Of a DNA stretch of 14,733 bases, positions 13,691 through 14,733 are shown in pieces. Every line of letters starts with the position of its first letter. Position 1 is the stretch's first letter. The stretch covers positions 1 to 14,733 of the forward strand of contig DDZV01000042.1 of assembly GCA_002346475.1 (NCBI GenBank). Direction: 5' to 3'. The notes beneath the pieces were generated by a model. That model made no database searches. It was not told the DNA's origin and saw only the letters and a program-made list of their open reading frames with translations. This DNA comes from Acidobacteria bacterium UBA2999. Lineage in GTDB: Bacteria; Acidobacteriota; Vicinamibacteria; Vicinamibacterales; UBA2999. The position numbers and the translations under genes were made by a program.

Positions 13691-14548
13691 TTATTTAGTA
13701 GCCCGTGTTCGTTCTATGGCTTCTGTTAAGTAGTTTTCGTCAAGTTCAATGCCGATGAAATCAAGTCCAAGTTGTGCACATGCGACTGCAGTGCTGCCGA
13801 GTCCAAGAAACGGGTCGGCCACTAGCCCTATCCGTTCTAGTCCATGTAAACGGAGGCACATTTCCGGTAGCTTTGGAGGAAAGGTTGCTGGATGAGGGCG
13901 ATCCTCTTCACGATTCTGAATTGTTTCGTAGGGGATGAACCATGTATTACCACGACATCTTACGCCATGGGCAGCACCACGCCAGCGACCAATATTTGAT
14001 ATGTCTTGATAGGGAACTCCGATTGCTCGACGTTCAAGTTGAGTCGAACCAGTAGGGGTAAAATGGAAAATAAATTCGTGAGCATTATGCAGGAAACGGC
14101 GGCTGTTAACTGGCTTGTAGTGTCCAAGTGCCAGGTCTTTATCAAGTTTGGCTTTTGCACCGGCAGCTACTTTTTCAATAGCAATCGATTTAACCCAGTG
14201 AATGGTATTTTGTAGTTGTAGATGAGCTCGTACTGCTTGTGCTACATCAAGTGCTGTCCAGGGATCAGTTGGTTTCCCACTAATATTCAGGAACAATGAA
14301 CCTTCCTTTGTGAGGGCTTCGGTCGTTTGTTGCACCCAGCTTTCAGTCCATTCAAGGTAATTGCTTCTTGGAATTGTGTCGTCGTAACTTCGGTATTGCA
14401 CGCCAAGGTTATAAGGCGGGGATGTTACAACTGCATCAAGGCTGCCAGGGGGCAGTTGTTTGAGTATTTCTACACAATCGCCAAGATAAAACCTGAAGCT
14501 TGCGCCTCTGATTTTAAAGCTGGTATGGGGTCGAGGAAGACGAGGCAC
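13691..14548 (-). CDS. Orphan site-specific DNA methyltransferase, beta class
   Basis: This 285-residue S-adenosylmethionine-dependent methyltransferase modifies an amino group of adenine (N6) or cytosine (N4). The catalytic motif IV TSPPYNLG (42-49) comes before the cofactor motif I VADPFLGLGSTAVA (243-256), and FIGIELDENY follows (264-273). The order catalytic, target recognition, cofactor defines the beta class. SPPY rather than DPPY is common among N4-cytosine enzymes, but this alone does not decide the base. The block HPATFPPKLPE (219-229) is also usual. The region between, about 120-215, would hold the target-recognition part. No restriction endonuclease gene lies next to it, so it looks like an orphan regulatory or protective methyltransferase. 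The GTG at 14548 is the start; no Shine-Dalgarno is seen. Confidence 0.9.
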   Translation of the reverse strand: MPRLPRPHTSFKIRGASFRFYLGDCVEILKQLPPGSLDAVVTSPPYNLGVQYRSYDDTIPRSNYLEWTESWVQQTTEALTKEGSLFLNISGKPTDPWTALDVAQAVRAHLQLQNTIHWVKSIAIEKVAAGAKAKLDKDLALGHYKPVNSRRFLHNAHEFIFHFTPTGSTQLERRAIGVPYQDISNIGRWRGAAHGVRCRGNTWFIPYETIQNREEDRPHPATFPPKLPEMCLRLHGLERIGLVADPFLGLGSTAVACAQLGLDFIGIELDENYLTEAIERTRATK

Positions 14549-14586
14549 CGGCGGGATTGTAACCTAATGGTGGGGATATTGAACGG

Positions 14587-14600
14587 GATCGATTACGATC
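14587..14600. promoter_or_regulatory. Inverted repeat in the methyltransferase/thioredoxin divergent region
   Basis: GATCG (14587-14591) and CGATC (14596-14600) flank ATTA in the 95-nt gap between two divergent genes. A weak -35-like TTGAAC (14579-14584) lies just before it on the thioredoxin side. The repeat holds two GATC sites and could be an operator. Confidence 0.3.
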
Positions 14601-14643
14601 AATGAATTCGACGAGACTTATTGTTAAGACTGGAGACGGTAGC

Positions 14644-14733
14644 ATGGCTTCTGACAAGGTAAAAACGTTCACAGATGGGAATTTTGATGAGGTAACAAAG
14701 GATGGCGTCGTACTTGTTGATTTTTGGGCAGAA
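14644..14733 (+). CDS. trxA: Thioredoxin, N-terminal part (cut by window end)
   Basis: The last 30 codons read MASDKVKTFTDGNFDEVT and then end in VVLVDFWAE. This is the beta1-alpha1-beta2 start of thioredoxin, where the active-site W-C-G-P-C would follow within two or three residues; that site lies beyond the window and was not seen. Thioredoxin reduces protein disulfides in the cytoplasm, recycled by thioredoxin reductase. The ATG at 14644 is chosen because GGAG (14632-14635) lies 8 nt upstream. An in-frame ATG at 14602 would add 14 residues but has no Shine-Dalgarno. It is divergent from the methyltransferase gene. Confidence 0.85.
   Translation, partial: MASDKVKTFTDGNFDEVTKDGVVLVDFWAE

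Noticed and set aside
1..14733. CRISPR arrays, tRNA or rRNA genes, complete insertion sequences
   Set aside because: No regularly spaced direct repeats, cloverleaf-like segments, rRNA-like sequence or transposase core were seen when reading both strands.

Overview
The window looks like chromosomal DNA from a moderately AT-rich member of the Acidobacteriota, possibly a marine or freshwater Vicinamibacteria-type lineage. The strongest pointer is the protein at 11315-12616, a VWFA-related protein of the kind typical of that phylum. The PQQ-like propeller protein, the single-CxxCH secreted protein and the conserved-hypothetical pair at 8853-10121 fit the same picture. This taxonomic call is inference from family resemblance, not a search result. 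About half of the genes appear to start with GTG or TTG.

Layout. Bases 3-3155 (+ strand) hold the 3' part of a PQQ/BamB-like beta-propeller protein, a small DUF2007-like protein, an MscS-type mechanosensitive channel and a secreted TPR protein. Bases 3156-3355 lie between convergent genes and carry a G-quadruplex motif, perfect palindromes and the C-terminal remnant of an HNH endonuclease. Bases 3356-8705 (- strand) read, in transcription order, as a receiver-domain protein whose phosphoacceptor Asp is Asn, hemE, hemG (HemY type), an ATP-grasp ligase of the D-Ala-D-Ala ligase type and a secreted single-haem-motif protein. The first four are tightly packed and probably form one operon centred on haem synthesis. 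The last probably has its own promoter.

Bases 8853-10736 (+) form a compact three-gene unit with 6-nt gaps: a putative PD-(D/E)XK-like protein with a very basic tail, a conserved protein of unknown function, and a DedA/TVP38-type (VTT) membrane protein. Ribose-5-phosphate isomerase B (-) and the VWFA-related protein (+) are then transcribed divergently from a short region with two facing TATACT boxes. Bases 12659-14548 (-) hold an orphan beta-class DNA methyltransferase followed by a LysR-type regulator. The window ends inside the start of a thioredoxin gene (+).

Most of the window is ordinary housekeeping and lineage-typical material. The points most worth a second look are the HNH remnant beside the G-quadruplex, the Asp-to-Asn receiver upstream of hemE, the undescribed 8853/9420 gene pair, and the C8/A8 homopolymers around the start codon of the ATP-grasp gene. 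No tRNA, rRNA, CRISPR array or complete insertion sequence was seen.
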